Assembly: GCA_964017185.1 (NCBI GenBank)
Contig: OZ024876.1
Span: 13,889,726 to 13,953,725 of the forward strand
From: Rugalucina vietnamica
Taxonomy: Eukaryota > Mollusca > Bivalvia > Lucinida > Lucinidae
DNA length: 64,000 nt
Reading direction: 5' to 3'
Part shown: in pieces, positions 22,608-33,109 of the stretch
Layout of the letters: each line of letters begins with the position of its first letter
How positions within the stretch are numbered: position 1 is the stretch's first letter
Position numbers and translations under genes: made by a program
Notes under the pieces: model-generated
The model's input: only the letters and a program-made list of their open reading frames with translations
The model's database searches: none
What the model was told of the DNA's origin: nothing

Positions 22608-25600
22608 GTCAACCAAAACTAATGAGTTCCCCCTGCCCAGCTAGATTTTCGTGTAGAGAACTAGCAAACTCCTAGATGGGTTGCCGTCCAAGGCTAACGA
22701 GCCCCATCTGCACCGCATGGCAACAGGTAGTACTGATTACATGTTACAGTAGCAGATAATCTGACCTGACTATAATCTGACCTCCTAGGAGTTTACAGGT
22801 CTCTAAACAAAACCTATGAAAGGGTAGATGGAGCCCTTCAGCTGTGGCCAGCAATTCATCTAGGAAAAGGTAATTCCAAAATAAAACCTGTGTGTCTGGA
22901 TATGCCTGGTCCAGATATGCAAAGACTGTTTCGGTAGACGGAGCGGAAGAAATCATCAGATTCAACGGTTCGGAAAGCGATACAGCAACATGTTGTGGAA
23001 CATGCGGAGCGTGATAAGGCACTATAGATGTTACGGTCATCCACTGCATCCAAACCTAACTCCAGACGTCTTGACCTGTGTCTTGCCTCTGGGCACAGTT
23101 GGGTGAGGACGAGTGAGTGAGGTTGACGCTGCGCACCTCTTCCTCACTATAATCCAATTTCAAAGCGCACGTCATCTTATTTCTCAACACACAAGCACTT
23201 GCCTACACAACAATTTCATCACACATGCACCCACATACCTACAAAAGTCCTGTGGCGATGAGCGAGCGGCGAAGCAGCAGGTGTAGGACACACTGGGAGC
23301 TGTAGTTGCAGACCTGCACGCAGGCGGCTCAGTTCTATATGGTCGTTTTCCGTGAGGAGAAGCAGTAAGCGAAATTCGGCAGTCGGCTGAGCGACTGAGC
23401 AGACCTATTTAGGACCGCACTGCTCACCCCCGTAGCATGGGGAAGGGGCTAGAAAAGGTGCCCTAAACAATTGCCTGCTTCAAACCCCCTGGCTGGTTAA
23501 CCGCGATCAGCGGGGATCCCTTTTTAGCGGTCGAAAAAATAAGAAAAAAACAAAGATAATCCCTTTGAGGATTGGCGCATGGAATGTGCGAACATTGATG
23601 GACAGTGCTGGGTCAAATAGACCGCAGCGTAGAACGGCCCTTGTGGGCAGAGAACTTGGGAGGTATGGAATTCAGATAGCAGCTCTGAGTGAGACTCGGT
23701 TAGCAGATGTTGGGGAGATCAAAGAAGTTGGTGCTGGATACACCTTCTTCTGGAGTGGACGCAAAAGTGAAGAGAGGCGTGAAGCAGGAGTTGGCTTTGC
23801 CATTAAAACAGAACTTGTTGGTAAGCTTTCAGGATTGCCAAAAGGCATCAATGACCGCCTAATGACATTGAGACTTCCTCTGTCAGGCAATAAACATGCA
23901 ACTATTGTCAGTGCCTATGCACCCACGATGACCAATCCAGATGAGGTTAAAGACAAGTTCTATAATGACTTAGACGACATTATTTCTGCTACACCCCGTA
24001 CAGACAAACTTATCCTTCTTGGAGACTTTAATGCCAGAGTTGGTACAGACCACCAGACCTGGGAAGGAGTTATAGGTCCAGAAGGTGTTGGAAAGTGCAA
24101 CAGCAATGGTCTCTTGCTTTTAAGGAAGTGTGCTGAACATGATCTTCTAATCACCAACACAGTCTTTCGTCTACCTAACAGAAATAAAACATCCTGGATG
24201 CATCCCCGTTCCAAACATTGGCATCTCATAGACTATGTCATAGTGCGGAGAACAGATAGGCAGGATGTCAGAGTGACAAAGACTATGTGTGGTGCAGACT
24301 GCTGGACAGACCATAGACTGGTTGTCAGCAAACTCAACCTTAGAATCCAGCCTGCGAGGCGACCTCAAGGCAAGAAAGCTGCTAAAAGACTGGATGTCTC
24401 AAAGCTGAATCAAGACAGCATGCGACAAGCTTTCTTAACAGACATTTGCAACCAACTGGATGCAATCAATCTCAGTTCAGAGAACCCCGAAGAAAACTGG
24501 ACAGTCTTCCATAAAACAGTTCATTCTTCAGCTGCTACTACTTTAGGACATCCATCTCGCAAACATCAAGACTGGTTTGATGAGAATGATGACGAAATTC
24601 AGAAGCTTCTTGAAGAAAAACACAGATTGCACAAGGCACATCAAGATGATACTAGCTCAGTATCCAAGAAAGCAGCCTACAGCAACATTTGTAAGACAGT
24701 CCAGACCAAGCTTAGGGACATGCAAGATTCCTGGCTGAGGAAGAAAACAGAAGAAATTCAGTCTTTTGCAGACAGAAAGGACATGAAGAAATTTCATGAT
24801 GCACTGAAAACCATCTATGGCCCTAAGAGTTCTGGAGCCACCACATTACTCAGTGCAGATGGAAACACTCTTCTCACAGACAAAGAGGCTATCTTGAAAA
24901 GGTGGGCAGAACATTTCAATAGTGTGCTAAATCGACCATCAAGCATCAATGAGGATGCAATTGACAGACTGCCACAGATAGAGTGCAATGTTCTGTTAGA
25001 TGAATTTCCAACCGTCATGGAAACAAGAAAAGCAGTTCAACAACTGTCTTCTGGCAAAGCTCCAGGTGCAGATGCAATTCCTGCAGAGGTTTATAAGGCC
25101 GGGGGGCTACCCATGGCAGAGAAACTGACCGAGCTGTTTCACTGTATGTGGAGGAAGGAGGCCATCCCACAAGAATTTAAGGATGCTTCCATAATCCACC
25201 TATACAAGCGGAAAGGAAATCCACAAGTCTGTGACAACCACAGAGGCATTTCCCTCTTATCGATTGCTGGGAAGATACTAGCAAAAATTCTGTTGAACCG
25301 CCTGAATGTTCATCTTGATCAGAAGGGACTTATCCCAGAAAGTCAATGTGGATTCAGAAAGGACAGGGGGACGATAGACATGATCTTCACAGCAAGACAG
25401 CTTCAGGAGAAATGCCAAGAGCAGAATGTAGATCTATACATGACGTTTGTCGACCTCACCAAAGCGTTTGAACCAGTTAGTCGTGATGGACTGTGGAAAA
25501 TCATGGCCAAGTTTGGCTGTCCACCCAGATTCATAGCAATGGTGCGGCAATTTCATGATGGCATGCAGGCACGTGTGCAAAATGATGGAGAGTTCTCTGA

Positions 25601-26811
25601 ACCCTTTGAGGTAACAAATGGGGTCAAACAGGGCTGTGTTATGGCACCAACACTGTTCAGCATGATGTTTTCTGCCATGCTCATGGATGCTTTTCAGGAC
25701 AGTGACACTGGTTTTCCAATCAGGTACCGTTTTGATGGCAACATATTCAATCTCAGAAGGTTGCAAGCCAAAACTAAGGTGCAGACCGATGTGCTAGATG
25801 AGCTCCTCTATGCAGATGATATGGATAAGAATGCCAGCTCAGAGGCAAAAATGCAAAGAGCCATGGATCAAGTCTCACAGTCATGTGATAACTATGATCT
25901 CACAATCAGCACAAAAAAGACAGAGGTTGTACACCAGCCAGCACCTGGAAAACCGTACAATGAACCAACCATCACTGTGAATGGAGAAAAACTGAAAGTT
26001 GTTGATAAATTCACCTACCTGGGAAGCACTCTTTCCAGAGCAGTGCACATTGATGATGAGGTCACTGCAAGAATTGCAAAAGCCAGTGTAGCATTCGGAA
26101 GACTCCGTGCAAATGTCTGGGAGCGAAATGGAATCAAGCTTGACACCAAGCTGAAAGTCTACAAGGCTGTGGTACTTCCGACCCTCTTGTATGCATGTGA
26201 GACCTGGACAGTATACCAGCGTCATGCAAAGAGACTTAACCATTTCCACTTAAGCTGTTTGAGAAAGCTGTTAAAAATCAAGTGGCAAGACAAGATCCCA
26301 GACACAGAGGTCCTGAAGAAAGCAGGGATGCAAAGCATGCATACTGTCTTAAAGCTAGCACAGCTAAGGTGGACCGGCCATGTTATAAGAATGCCTGATG
26401 AGCGACTTCCAAAGAAAGTCTTCTATGGAGAACTACAAGAGGGAAAGCGCTCTCAAGGTGGCCAGAAGAAACGCTACAAAGACACCCTGAAAGCCTCTCT
26501 GAAGGATTTTGACATACCAATTGGGTCTTGGGAACAGACTGCACAGGAGCGATCAAAGTGGCGAGGTCTCATCAACAAAGGAGCAGCTCTTTATGAAAAA
26601 AAGAGAATCTGTGAAGCTGAAAGAAAGCGCAGAGAACGCAAAGCCAATACCAATGGGCCACCAGCTGATTCAATGACATTGACTTGCTCTACTTGCAACC
26701 GACAGTTTAGAGCTAGAATTGGCCTAGTCAGCCATCAAAGAACTCACCAACACACACGAACCTATTCAAGAAATAATGATGGTCTTTCTCATTAGTGAGA
26801 GACGAACGACC
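22608..26811 (+). mobile_element. Plus-strand LINE, near full length
   Basis: Insert bounded by a 12-bp duplication (22596-22607 and 26812-26823). It holds a 5' UTR of about 950 bp, one ORF (23565-26795) and a very short 3' end finishing GAGAGACGAACGACC with no poly-A. The first 170 or so bases (22608 to about 22780) are inverted relative to the same segment in the copy at 488-1902, as twin priming would give. Variable-length duplications in three copies (12, 9, 11 bp) indicate target-primed reverse transcription. The ORF layout resembles RTE-like elements, but the clade is not proven. Confidence 0.9.
23565..26795 (+). CDS. LINE polyprotein: APE endonuclease, RT, C2H2 finger
   Basis: 1076 codons, uninterrupted. 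Endonuclease at about 1-245: RIGAWNVRTL, IAALSETRL (Glu), VSAYAPT, LLGDFNARVG, HLIDYVIVRR and WTDHRLV (Asp-His). RT at about 480-760: GKAPGADAIPAEVY, IIHLYKRKGNPQVCDNHRGI, YMTFVDLTKAFE (motif A Asp), NGVKQGCVMAPTLFSM, ELLYADDMD (motif C). Thumb-like FTYLGSTLS, YACETWTVY and RWTGHVIRMPD follow, then a basic region and a C2H2 finger CSTCNRQF...HQRTH. The ATG is the first in frame after 5' UTR stops. Compared with the copy at 28095-30755 the last residues differ by a small frameshift after HQHT. It could be an active protein. Confidence 0.9.
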   Translation: MRIGAWNVRTLMDSAGSNRPQRRTALVGRELGRYGIQIAALSETRLADVGEIKEVGAGYTFFWSGRKSEERREAGVGFAIKTELVGKLSGLPKGINDRLMTLRLPLSGNKHATIVSAYAPTMTNPDEVKDKFYNDLDDIISATPRTDKLILLGDFNARVGTDHQTWEGVIGPEGVGKCNSNGLLLLRKCAEHDLLITNTVFRLPNRNKTSWMHPRSKHWHLIDYVIVRRTDRQDVRVTKTMCGADCWTDHRLVVSKLNLRIQPARRPQGKKAAKRLDVSKLNQDSMRQAFLTDICNQLDAINLSSENPEENWTVFHKTVHSSAATTLGHPSRKHQDWFDENDDEIQKLLEEKHRLHKAHQDDTSSVSKKAAYSNICKTVQTKLRDMQDSWLRKKTEEIQSFADRKDMKKFHDALKTIYGPKSSGATTLLSADGNTLLTDKEAILKRWAEHFNSVLNRPSSINEDAIDRLPQIECNVLLDEFPTVMETRKAVQQLSSGKAPGADAIPAEVYKAGGLPMAEKLTELFHCMWRKEAIPQEFKDASIIHLYKRKGNPQVCDNHRGISLLSIAGKILAKILLNRLNVHLDQKGLIPESQCGFRKDRGTIDMIFTARQLQEKCQEQNVDLYMTFVDLTKAFEPVSRDGLWKIMAKFGCPPRFIAMVRQFHDGMQARVQNDGEFSEPFEVTNGVKQGCVMAPTLFSMMFSAMLMDAFQDSDTGFPIRYRFDGNIFNLRRLQAKTKVQTDVLDELLYADDMDKNASSEAKMQRAMDQVSQSCDNYDLTISTKKTEVVHQPAPGKPYNEPTITVNGEKLKVVDKFTYLGSTLSRAVHIDDEVTARIAKASVAFGRLRANVWERNGIKLDTKLKVYKAVVLPTLLYACETWTVYQRHAKRLNHFHLSCLRKLLKIKWQDKIPDTEVLKKAGMQSMHTVLKLAQLRWTGHVIRMPDERLPKKVFYGELQEGKRSQGGQKKRYKDTLKASLKDFDIPIGSWEQTAQERSKWRGLINKGAALYEKKRICEAERKRRERKANTNGPPADSMTLTCSTCNRQFRARIGLVSHQRTHQHTRTYSRNNDGLSH

Positions 26812-26823
26812 ATACTTTCTACT

Positions 26824-27009
26824 AGGAAGGTAGGCAGATATGACAAGTAGTGGTCTTTCAGATTGAATCTCAATCACGCACACCCTGTTCCCACCATCTG
26901 GAAGTTCAATGACATTAAGATTCCAATCTTTCCGGTACATGATACCGACTCCACCATAGCCACGAGGAGGACCAACTGGGGAGATGAACTGTTTCCGGGC
27001 TTTTCTCGG
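26824..27009 (-). pseudogene. LINE endonuclease N-part, separated exon-like piece
   Basis: Encodes GGVGIMYRKDWNLNVIELPD and VCVIEIQSERPLLVISAYLPS, the endonuclease core strands up to the YxP motif of APE-type LINE endonucleases. It ends exactly at the duplicated target ATACTTTCTACT (26812-26823); the protein continues from 22607 on the other side of the inserted LINE. Confidence 0.85.
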
Positions 27010-27822
27010 GTAAAACATGAACCTTGTCTGGTTGCTTCATTAAGGATGATCTGGTCATTTGAGATCGTGTCGTTTCGATCAAGGACAACTGATCAAGGAT
27101 TGTCCTTATTCCGTGAATGTCAAAAGGTTGTCGCTTTGGGGAAGTTAAAGAAGGTCGTTTCGGTCCAGACAATTAACACCACCGGTGAATACCCCTTATT
27201 CCGTTATTGTTTCCACATTTCTAGCCCAGACATAATACCACTAGAAAAAGAATGGTATCCACATTTTCGTCTCTATATAGGGAGGTTTCCACATTTTTTA
27301 GATATACGACAATTCATTGGAAAGCCCAGAAATGTGGATACTTTACTATATAGGGAGGTTTCCACATTTTAGATATACGACAATTCATGGAAAAGCCCAG
27401 AAATGTGGATACTTTACTATATAGGGAGGTTTCCACATTCTTTAGATATATGACAATGTGAGGGTTTCCCATGAAAAAATGTGGAAACCTCCCTATATAG
27501 TAAAGTATCCACATTTCTGGGCTTTTCCATGAATTGTCGTATATCTAAAAAATGTGGAAACCTCCCTATATAGTAAAGTATCCACATTTCTGGGCTTTCC
27601 AATGAATTGTCGTATATCTAAAAAATGTGGAAACCTTCCTATATAGAGACGAAAATGTGGATACCATTCTTTTTCTAGTGTTATAATGCCTGGGCTAGAA
27701 ATGTGGAAACAATAACGGAATAAGGGGTATTCACCGGTAGTGTTAATTGTCTGGACCGAAACGACCTTCTTCAACTTCTCCAAAGCGACCTTAAGCAAAC
27801 GAACAGGCTTCATGTTTTACCC
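27008..27822. repeat. Giant palindrome with 72-bp subrepeats (foldback element)
   Basis: The left arm (about 27124-27440) and right arm (about 27480-27792) are near-perfect reverse complements of about 315 bases. The match resumes after a gap of about 95 bases, so the outer limits are GGTAAAACATGAA (27008) and its inverse TTCATGTTTTACCC (to 27822). Each arm holds two to three tandem units of about 72 bp with TTTCCACATTTT, GATATACGACAATTCAT, GCCCAGAAATGTGGATAC and CTATATAGGGAGG. The spacer is only about 40 bases. No ORF of note. It lies where the minus LINE loses homology. Confidence 0.85.
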
Positions 27823-28094
27823 TTAGTGCGATTGCGCAGAAAGGACAAACATTGTGAAAACGACGACGCAAAACACGCATCGACCTCACTTTTTTAAACA
27901 TCAAAAAAGCTGAATTTTTTGGCCCAGGCTGATGTATCTTAATATAGGATATGAAGTTAAGATATTGAAATATGATTTAGGACTAAGGTTTCCACATTTT
28001 CTTCTCTATATACGACGAAACCACATAGGTTCCCTCAAAGTTCCATTTTTCCAAACGCGGTACTAGTACCGGTCCCGTAATGGCTATAGCGTCC

Positions 28095-30720
28095 AACACA
28101 GTCTTCCGTCTACCTAATAGGAACAAAACATCCTGGATGCATCCCCGTTCCAAACACTGGCATCTCATAGACTATGTCATAGTGCGGAGAACAGACAGGC
28201 AGGATGTTAAAGTGACAAAGACTATGTGCGGTGCAGACTGCTGGACAGATCATAGACTGGTTGTCAGCAAACTCAACCTAAGAATACAGCCTGCGAGGCG
28301 ACCTCAAGGCAAGAAAGCTCCTAAGAGACTGGATGTCTCAAAGCTGAATAAAGACAGCATGAGACAAGACTTCTTAACAGACATTTGCAACCAACTGGAT
28401 GCAATGAATCTCAGTTCAGAGGACCCCGAAGAAAACTGGACAGTTTTCCATAAAACAGTTCTTTCTTCAGCTGCAAGCACCTTAGGCCATCCATCTCGCA
28501 AACATCAAGACTGGTTTGATGAGAATGATGACGAAATTCAGAGGCTTCTTGAAGAAAAGCACCGATTGCACAAGGCACATCAAGATGATACTAGCTCAGT
28601 ATCAAAGAAAGCAGCCTACAGCAACATTTGTAAGACAGTCCAGACCAGGCTTAGGGACATGCAAGATTCCTGGCTGAGGAAGAAAACAGAAGAAATTCAG
28701 TCTTTTGCGGATAGAAAGGACATGAAGAAATTTCATGATGCACTGAAAACCATTTATGGTCCAAAGAGTTCTGGAGCCACCACATTGCTCAGTGCAGATG
28801 GAAACACTCTTCTCACAGATAAAGAAGCTATCTTGGAAAGGTGGGCAGAACACTTCAATAGTGTGCGTAATCGACCATCAAGCATCAATGAGGATGCAAT
28901 CGACAGACTTCCACAGATAGAGTGCAATGTTCTGTTAGATGAATTTCCTACCGTTACGGAAACAAGAAAAGCAGTTCAACAACTATCATCTGGCAAAGCC
29001 CCAGGTGCAGATGCAATTCCTGCCGAAGTTTACGAGGCTGGGGGGCTACCCATGGCAGAGAAACTGACAGAGTTGTTTCACTGTATGTGGAGAAAGGAGG
29101 CTATCCCACAAGAATTTAAGGATGCATCCATAATCCACCTATACAAGCGGAAAGGAAATCCTCAAGTCTGTGATGTCCAATCACAGAGGCATCTCCCTCC
29201 TATCAATTGCTGGGAAGATACTTGCAAAAATTCTGTTGAATCGTCTGAATGTTCATCTTGATCAGACGGGACTTATCCCAGAAAGTCAATGTGGATTCAG
29301 AAAAGACAGAGGGACAATAGAGATGATATTCACAGCAAGACAGCTTCAGGAGAAATGCCAAGAACAGAATGTAGATCTATACATGACGTTTGTTGACCTC
29401 ACCAAATCTTTTGACACTGTTAGTCGTGATGGACTCTGGAAAATCATGGCCAAGTTTGGCTGTCCACCCAGATTCATAGCAATGGTGCGGCAGTTTCATG
29501 ATGGCATGCAGGCACGTGTGCAAAATGATGGAGAGTTCTCTGAACCATTTGAAGTAACAAATGGGGTCAAACAAGGCTGTTTTCTGGCACCAACACTGTT
29601 CAGCATGATGTTTTCTGCCATGCTTATGGATGCTTTTCAGGACAGTGACACTGGTTTTCCAATCAGGTACCGTTTTGATGGCAACATATTCAACCTCAGA
29701 AGGTTGCAAGCCAAAACTAAGGTCCAGACTGATGTGCTAGATGAGCTCCTCTATGCAGATGATATGGATAAGAATGCCAGCACAGAGGCAAAAATGCAAA
29801 GAGCCATGGATCAAGTCTCACAGTCATGTGATAACTATGATCTCACAATCAGCACAAAAAAGACAGAGGTTGTACACCAACCAGCGCCCGGAAAGCCATA
29901 TAATGAACCAACCATCACTGTGAATGGGCAAAAACTGAAAGTTGTTGACAAGTTCACCTACCTGGGAAGCACTCTCTCCAGAGCAGTGCATATTGATGAT
30001 GAGATCACTGCCAGAATTGCAAAGGCTAGTGTGGCATTCGGACGACTCCGTGCAAATGTCTGGGAGCGAAATGGAATCAAGCTTGACACCAAGCTGAAAG
30101 TCTACAAGGCTGTGGTACTGCCAACCCTCTTGTATGCATGTGAGACCTGGACAGTATACCAACGCCATGCAAAGAGACTTAACCATTTCCACTTAAGCTG
30201 TTTGAGAAAGTTGTTAAAAATCAAGTGGCAGGACAAGATTCCAGACACAGAGGTCCTGACGAAAGCAGGGATGCAAAGCATGCATACAGTCTTAAAGCTA
30301 GCACAGCTAAGATGGACTGGCCATGTTATAAGAATGCCTGATGCGCGACTTCCAAAGAAAGTTTTCTATGGAGAACTACAGGAGGGAAAGCGCTCTCAAG
30401 GTGGCCAGAAGAAACGCTACAAAGACACCCTCAAAGCCTCTCTGAAGGATTTCGAAATACGAATGGGGTCCTGGGAACAGACTGCACAGGAGCGATCAAA
30501 GTGGCGAGGTCTCATCAACAAAGGAGCAGCTCTTTATGAAAAGAAGAGAATCTGTGAAGCTGAAAGAAAGCGAAGAGAGCGCAAAGCCAAAACAAATGTG
30601 CCACCATCAGACTCTATGACATTGACTTGCTCTACTTGCAACCGACAGTTTAGAGCCAGAATTGGCCTAGTCAGCCATCAAAGAACTCACCAACACACAT
30701 CAGCACTATTCAAGAAATAA
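28095..30720 (+). pseudogene. LINE ORF copy 2, truncated and frameshifted
   Basis: Two open frames that belong to one ORF: endonuclease C-part and RT fingers up to about 29175, then RT palm to C2H2 finger up to the TAA at 30718-30720. The break is at GTCTGTGATGTCCAATCACAG, where the intact copy has GTCTGTGACAACCACAG, an extra three to four bases with net shift. Motif A reads FVDLTKSFDTVSRDG and motif C LLYADDMD, so catalytic residues are kept downstream of the break. Not expressible as one protein. Confidence 0.9.
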
Positions 30721-30755
30721 TGATGGTCTTTCTCATTAGTGAGAGACGAACTATC
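28095..30755 (+). mobile_element. 5'-truncated second copy of the plus LINE
   Basis: Flanked by a 9-bp duplication ATAGCGTCC (28086-28094 and 30756-30764). It starts at codon 203 of the related ORF (AACACAGTCTTCCGTCTACC) and ends GAGAGACGAACTATC. 5' truncation is typical for LINE insertion. Confidence 0.9.
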
Positions 30756-31000
30756 ATAGCGTCCGCTTCGGAAGCGGGAGGTCGTGGGTTCGATCCCGGG
30801 CCGAGTCATACCAATGGAAGCGAGATAGCCGATGGAAGCGAGATAGCCGATTGGTTAGCGCACTGGCTTCTTGTGCTAGAGGTCCCGGGTTCGATCCCTG
30901 CCGGCGGCGAGGAAAATTTGTTGGTCCGAACTTGCTTCCCTTCGTGTCATTTGCAGGAATGACATGATACAGTGCGCCGTCCTTCGGATCGGGACGTTAA
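30756..31000 (+). mobile_element. tRNA-derived SINE, head split by LINE copy 2
   Basis: 28070-28094 (TAATGGCTATAGCGTCC) and 30765 onward (GCTTCGGAAGCGGGAGG, GTGGGTTCGATCCCGGG) make one tRNA-like unit interrupted by the LINE. A second tRNA-like unit follows at 30836-30912 with A-box GATAGCCGATTGGTTAGC and B-box GGGTTCGATCCC. Downstream, CCTTCGGATCGGGACGTTAA and CCCCTGTGCAGGTTAAAGATC form a conserved-looking SINE body. Not a functional tRNA: no acceptor pairing was seen. Confidence 0.65.
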
Positions 31001-31383
31001 CTGGAGCCCCCCTGTGCAGGGACAGTCATCCCCTGTGCAGGTTAAAGATCCCTACACAGGTTCTATCCTCATGCATGTAGGCTCATCCTGCAAACACACC
31101 GGAGTATACAATGTACACCTCCCAAGAATAATCAGAATTTGATTGATGGGAGTAACAGGAAAACAAACAAAACTATCTTCTGATACTGAGTCGACCAATT
31201 TCTGATCATCACCTCAGGTGTGGGGTGGGTGGTTAAATTTAGAATTTAGTCAAGGGAAAATAAAACATTTGGGGTGGACCATTAAAACTATTTACAAGAT
31301 ATAGATGAGAGGCATACTAAAACGCATGCCCCTGGGCTAATGATTTAAATAGAAGCCTTAAATTCCTCAATGGTCTTAGATAG

Positions 31384-31620
31384 GACCACTGAAGAAGGGA
31401 GACTATTCCAGGGAGACTATTGTTTTGTATGCAACTTCCTTAGTATGCCTAGGTGCCAGTGCCAAATTGCGCCGAAGGAAACCCAAAGTCTTAGTTGCCT
31501 TGCATGTAATTTCAGATAAGAAATGTGTTGACCCCAATCAAGATCATCTGTGATAGTTAAACCGAGGTATTTAGCGGACTGAACCTGAACAATACCAAAG
31601 ACGTTAAAAATGGTACCAGT
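31384..31620 (-). pseudogene. LINE RT C-terminal fragment (another family)
   Basis: On the minus strand: QSAKYLGLTITDDLDWGQHIS, then in shifted frame KTLGF-like and LRRNLALAPR-like residues. This is the region after the RT palm in CR1/jockey-type LINEs. Several indels; not expressible. Confidence 0.65.
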
Positions 31621-31799
31621 GGCTACCTTGCTTGGCGCTCAGCATTATAAGGCAAACATTCTCCAAAAGAACTTGTAAATATGATAACCTCAATGATGAT
31701 GGTTGGTGGAGGTAATTAGTTCTATCATTGGGGTTTGGTGATGGTAATACCCTTACTCGGGATGAAAACGAGGTTCGCCGATAAGTCAACGGCGGAACA

Positions 31800-31813
31800 C
31801 AACAACAACAACA

Positions 31814-31847
<34 letters not shown>

Positions 31848-31852
31848 TTCAC
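31800..31852. repeat. AAC and ACT microsatellites
   Basis: ACAACAACAACAA followed by about eleven CTA/ACT units up to 31849. Long frames reading poly-Ser, poly-Tyr or poly-Cys here are artefacts. Confidence 0.9.
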
Positions 31853-31976
31853 CATTTTTGCATTATCCGCTGGTTCCTAGCTTTAAAAAAGTCAATATTG
31901 GAAATGCAGGTAACCAGACTGGTTACCTGATTTTTGTCAGCAGGAAACCAGTCGATAATGCAAAAATGGTGAATGG
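31852..31976. repeat. Short hairpin element, about 125 bp
   Basis: ACCATTTTTGCATTATC at the left is inverted as GATAATGCAAAAATGGT at the right. The inner CTGGTTCC/GGAAACCAG and a central GTAACCAGACTGGTTAC palindrome complete a hairpin. Looks like a very short MITE. Confidence 0.65.
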
Positions 31977-32057
31977 CGACTTGCAACTGGTTTACTCTGA
32001 AATTCACTGTATGCATAGTCTGGGCTGAATTTTTATAGGTCAATATATTAAACTTCT

Positions 32058-32096
<39 letters not shown>

Positions 32097-32140
32097 GGGG
32101 GGGGGGGGTATGGGTGGGGTTGGGTGGGGGGGGGGTGTAG
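32058..32140. repeat. Poly-T / poly-G low-complexity tract
   Basis: About 35 T followed by about 13 G and then GGGTGGGG-like sequence. Could form G-quadruplex structures in principle; more likely expanded simple sequence. Confidence 0.85.
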
Positions 32141-32189
32141 ATCTGCAGAGGCATCTGTGACATTTATGACTTGCCACAAAACGTACGGT

Positions 32190-32440
32190 CGCAGGTTGTT
32201 CACCGAAGATACGACAGTCTACTTAACATTGACCTCACTTGAGGATGCACATACACTTCAGCTGACCTAGACACCTAGCAGAAATGGGAACGAACCTGGC
32301 CGGGACATGGAGTTCAATCCAGGAAAATGTCGAGTAGTCCACATAACAAGATCTCATAAACCACTTTGGTCAAAGTACACTCTCCATGGTCAGGTCTTGG
32401 AGTCAGTAGACAGCGCTTAGTATCTCGACGTAAACATTTC
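32190..32440 (+). pseudogene. LINE RT fragment around motif C
   Basis: RRLFTEDTTVYLTLTSLEDA, then a stop, then MEFNPGKCRVVHITRSHKPL and YTLHGQVLESVDSA. This matches the RT motif C to thumb of CR1/jockey-like LINEs (FADDT-VYL, MEFNPSKC). The Asp pair is changed to Glu-Asp and stops interrupt the frame. Confidence 0.7.
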
Positions 32441-32679
32441 TTAGGATCTTATTTGGAACCATTATCATATTCCAAGTCTGTACAACATTATCGACATAAT
32501 CCACTGGTGCAAAGGATGGTTAAATATACATTATGCCATGAAATGACAGACCAAGTATATCACTGCTCAGTATCGTATATAGAGAACGTTAACAATTATT
32601 TTCGACAAACTGCTGTGCCTTTCAATCAAAAGCATATTTTGATAGTTTCCCTTGAGTAAAAAACCAATTATGATTCTCG

Positions 32680-32782
32680 GAAAAAAATGATAGGTTTACG
32701 ATTTTTGCTCAAAAGATTGATTGTGGGTACACGTCAGAACCGCCACGGCTATGCGGTTCTAACGAGTACCCACAATCTATTC

Positions 32783-32838
<56 letters not shown>

Positions 32839-32955
32839 AAAATGATATACCCCTGTAAACCCCAGTTTCACTATATAAAAGTGGGGTTTAAAGGGTATAG
32901 TTTTCATGGGCATGTTTTTCTGATGGCTATGGCTCATTGCTACTTTTCGCGCCAT
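32680..32955 (-). mobile_element. Second-family hairpin MITE with GAAA microsatellite
   Basis: Inverted copy of the family at 40985-41250. GATTGTGGGTACACGTCAGAACCGCC and the inverse GCGGTTCTAACGAGTACCCAC form the hairpin. One arm carries an expanded (GAAA)n tract at 32786-32839. It ends near CATGGGCATGTTTTTC. Confidence 0.65.
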
Positions 32956-33109
32956 GCCGAAAAAAATCCACCATGTGCTTTGATGGAATATTTCACATTA
33001 TATGTCTTTTCAAACATTTGTTCTGACAATTTAATTAGATCTCGTTTCTATATTTGTACTCCTTGGAGCAATCTAATCCATGTTAAACTAGTGGTGCGGA
33101 AAACTTAAA

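Larger units (their letters stand above)
19477..27009 (-). mobile_element. Minus-strand LINE, interrupted by a plus-strand LINE
   Basis: Non-LTR retrotransposon running leftwards. From 5' to 3': endonuclease N-part (27009-26824), then the foreign LINE (22608-26811 with its duplication), endonuclease C-part and RT (22607-20450), C-terminal region (20449-19487), and a 3' tail of TAAA units (complement of 19477-19493). The very N-terminus is missing, and a large palindrome begins where it stops. The two halves rejoin at SAYLPS...SRKYIKKDS across the duplicated 12-bp target. Confidence 0.85.

Noticed and set aside
22744..23053. Minus-strand frames in the LINE 5' UTR as a possible ORF1
   Set aside because: Wrong strand for the element and not conserved in the other copy's corresponding frame; no motif.
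27314..27813. Minus-strand frames inside the palindrome
   Set aside because: They are the same repeat read in several frames; the 72-bp unit is a multiple of three, so frames stay open by repetition.
30836..30912. Functional tRNA gene
   Set aside because: A- and B-box are good, but acceptor and anticodon stems do not pair properly and a SINE body follows.
31604..32163. Frames with poly-Ser, poly-Tyr or poly-Lys
   Set aside because: Produced by ACT, AAC and homopolymer microsatellites.
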